Shown: positions 63,320 to 64,000 of the stretch, in pieces
How the letters are laid out: every line of letters starts with the position of its first letter
Position numbering within the stretch: the stretch's first letter is position 1
Source of the DNA: Rhizorhabdus phycosphaerae
Lineage (GTDB): Bacteria > Pseudomonadota > Alphaproteobacteria > Sphingomonadales > Sphingomonadaceae
Assembly (NCBI RefSeq): GCF_011044255.1
Contig: NZ_CP049107.1
Coordinates: 1,798,001-1,862,000 of the forward strand
Reading direction: 5' to 3'
Length of the DNA: 64,000 bases
Translations under genes and position numbers: made by a program
The notes under the pieces: model-generated
The model's database searches: none
Seen by the model: the letters and a program-made list of their open reading frames with translations, nothing else
Told to the model about the DNA's origin: nothing

Positions 63320-63712
63320 TCAGTGGCGGTGCTGGCGGCGAAGCTTGTAGCGGCCTTCGGAGAATCCATCGAACAGCCCCGAAATCGCGGGGTGGTCGAC
63401 CTGCTCGTCACTGTCGTCGCGCATCAGGTTCTGCTGGCTGACATAGGCGATGTAGCTGCTGTCGCTGTTCTCGGCGAACAGATGATAGAAGGGCTGGTCC
63501 TTCGCCGGCCGCATGTCGGCCGGAATCGATTCGTACCACTCGTCGGTGTTGGCGAACACCGGATCGACATCGAACACGACTCCACGAAACTCGAACAGCC
63601 GGTGCCGCACGACGTCGCCGATGGCGAAACGCGCGTGCGCAACGGGCGGAGGAGCAATTCCCTGGGGCAGCAGGCCGGGGGCCTGCGCAATGGCAACATT
63701 CTTATCGATCAC
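63320..63712 (-). CDS. hspQ: Heat-shock protein HspQ
   Basis: 130 aa from GTG 63712. HspQ/YccV core: ARFAIGDVVRHRLFEFRGVVFDVDPVF (about 26-52), TDEWYESIP, DQPFYHLFAE and SYIAYVSQQNLM, all family hallmarks. HspQ in E. coli is a specificity factor for Lon protease and acts on DnaA stability. An N-terminal extension of about 25 residues is extra compared with E. coli. The convergent/upstream region holds the tRNA-Ser gene in the opposite direction. Confidence 0.93.
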   Translation of the reverse strand: MIDKNVAIAQAPGLLPQGIAPPPVAHARFAIGDVVRHRLFEFRGVVFDVDPVFANTDEWYESIPADMRPAKDQPFYHLFAENSDSSYIAYVSQQNLMRDDSDEQVDHPAISGLFDGFSEGRYKLRRQHRH

Positions 63713-63837
63713 GGGATTTAATGTAGGGAAGTCTCTCCCACTTGCAAGCAGGTGCTTGGCAAGTGCGAAACTCTCAGCTAATGGCCCGCCCCTATCGACT
63801 GGCGAGCGGCTTCACGGTCCGTTCGTTCCACCTCTGC

Positions 63838-63927
<90 letters not shown>

Positions 63928-63967
63928 TTTCCTCGATAATATTCCACAGATGAGTGCCGTCCCCGGT

Positions 63968-64000
63968 CTACAGACCGAGCCGGGCGAGAAGCGACGCCAT
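63968..64000 (-). CDS. Possible C-terminal end of a minus-strand gene running off the window
   Basis: On the minus strand the last ten codons before a TAG at 63968 read MASLLARLGL. The ATG at the very edge could be internal. No family can be named from ten residues. It would end 41 bases from the tRNA in the opposite orientation. Confidence 0.3.
   Translation of the reverse strand: MASLLARLGL

Overview
The window is one contiguous piece of a high-GC chromosome from a sphingomonad-like alphaproteobacterium (Sphingomonadaceae or a close relative). Three things point there: a complete core sphingolipid gene set (serine palmitoyltransferase, its acyl carrier protein, a ceramide-synthase-type acyltransferase and a ceramide-reductase-type dehydrogenase); the alphaproteobacterial PhyR/NepR/EcfG general stress response; and the order rplU-rpmA-obgE-proB. 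No rRNA, phage, integrase, transposase or CRISPR array was seen. Nearly all space is coding and start/stop overlaps of 1 to 14 bases are common.

1-16.8 kb, + strand: division and cell wall (dcw) cluster, entered inside ftsI and running murE-murF-mraY-murD-ftsW-murG-murC-(66-aa unknown protein)-murB-ddl-ftsQ-ftsA-ftsZ. Almost every junction is an overlap. The exception is a 307-base gap before ddl filled by two palindromic repeat elements, the second of which supplies the ddl ribosome binding site. 16.8-28.4 kb, + strand: envelope and housekeeping genes: a TPR-SPOR protein, a small secreted protein, dGTPase-like HD hydrolase, M28 peptidase, argS, a membrane SPOR protein, nagZ, scpAB and tatABC.

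28.4-32.9 kb: general stress response module. A 46-aa entericidin-type lipoprotein, a PhyK-type histidine kinase and nepR lie on the minus strand; phyR and ecfG diverge on the plus strand. A second, 59-aa NepR-like protein converges on ecfG. Matches to the EcfG promoter (GGAAC, 16 bases, CGTT) precede nepR, ecfG and the second nepR. 32.9-46.7 kb: glnE, a thiol peroxidase (bcp), a TonB receptor with a PepSY membrane protein (probable iron uptake), rppH, an esterase, a histone-deacetylase-family/DUF455 pair, an M23 peptidase, an A-type Fe-S carrier, xthA, a membrane protein, DUF1244 and a LysE-type exporter.

46.7-58.8 kb: the most interesting part, a sphingolipid locus. It holds a ceramide-synthase-type acyltransferase, a fatty-acid-hydroxylase-type enzyme, an LptG/LptF permease pair, a secreted DUF2141 protein, a diacylglycerol/ceramide-kinase-type enzyme, a Tam41-like cytidylyltransferase, a hybrid histidine kinase, SPT and its ACP, a Pycsar-effector-like (DUF5706) membrane protein and a ceramide-reductase-type dehydrogenase. 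Read together it suggests synthesis, 2-hydroxylation, head-group phosphorylation/activation and export of sphingolipids, in a lineage known for replacing LPS with glycosphingolipids. The last gene, cerR-like, overlaps proB and so joins this locus to the rplU-rpmA-GNAT-TetR-obgE-proB run (58.8-63.2 kb). The window closes with hspQ, a tRNA-Ser(CGA) and the tail of one further minus-strand gene.
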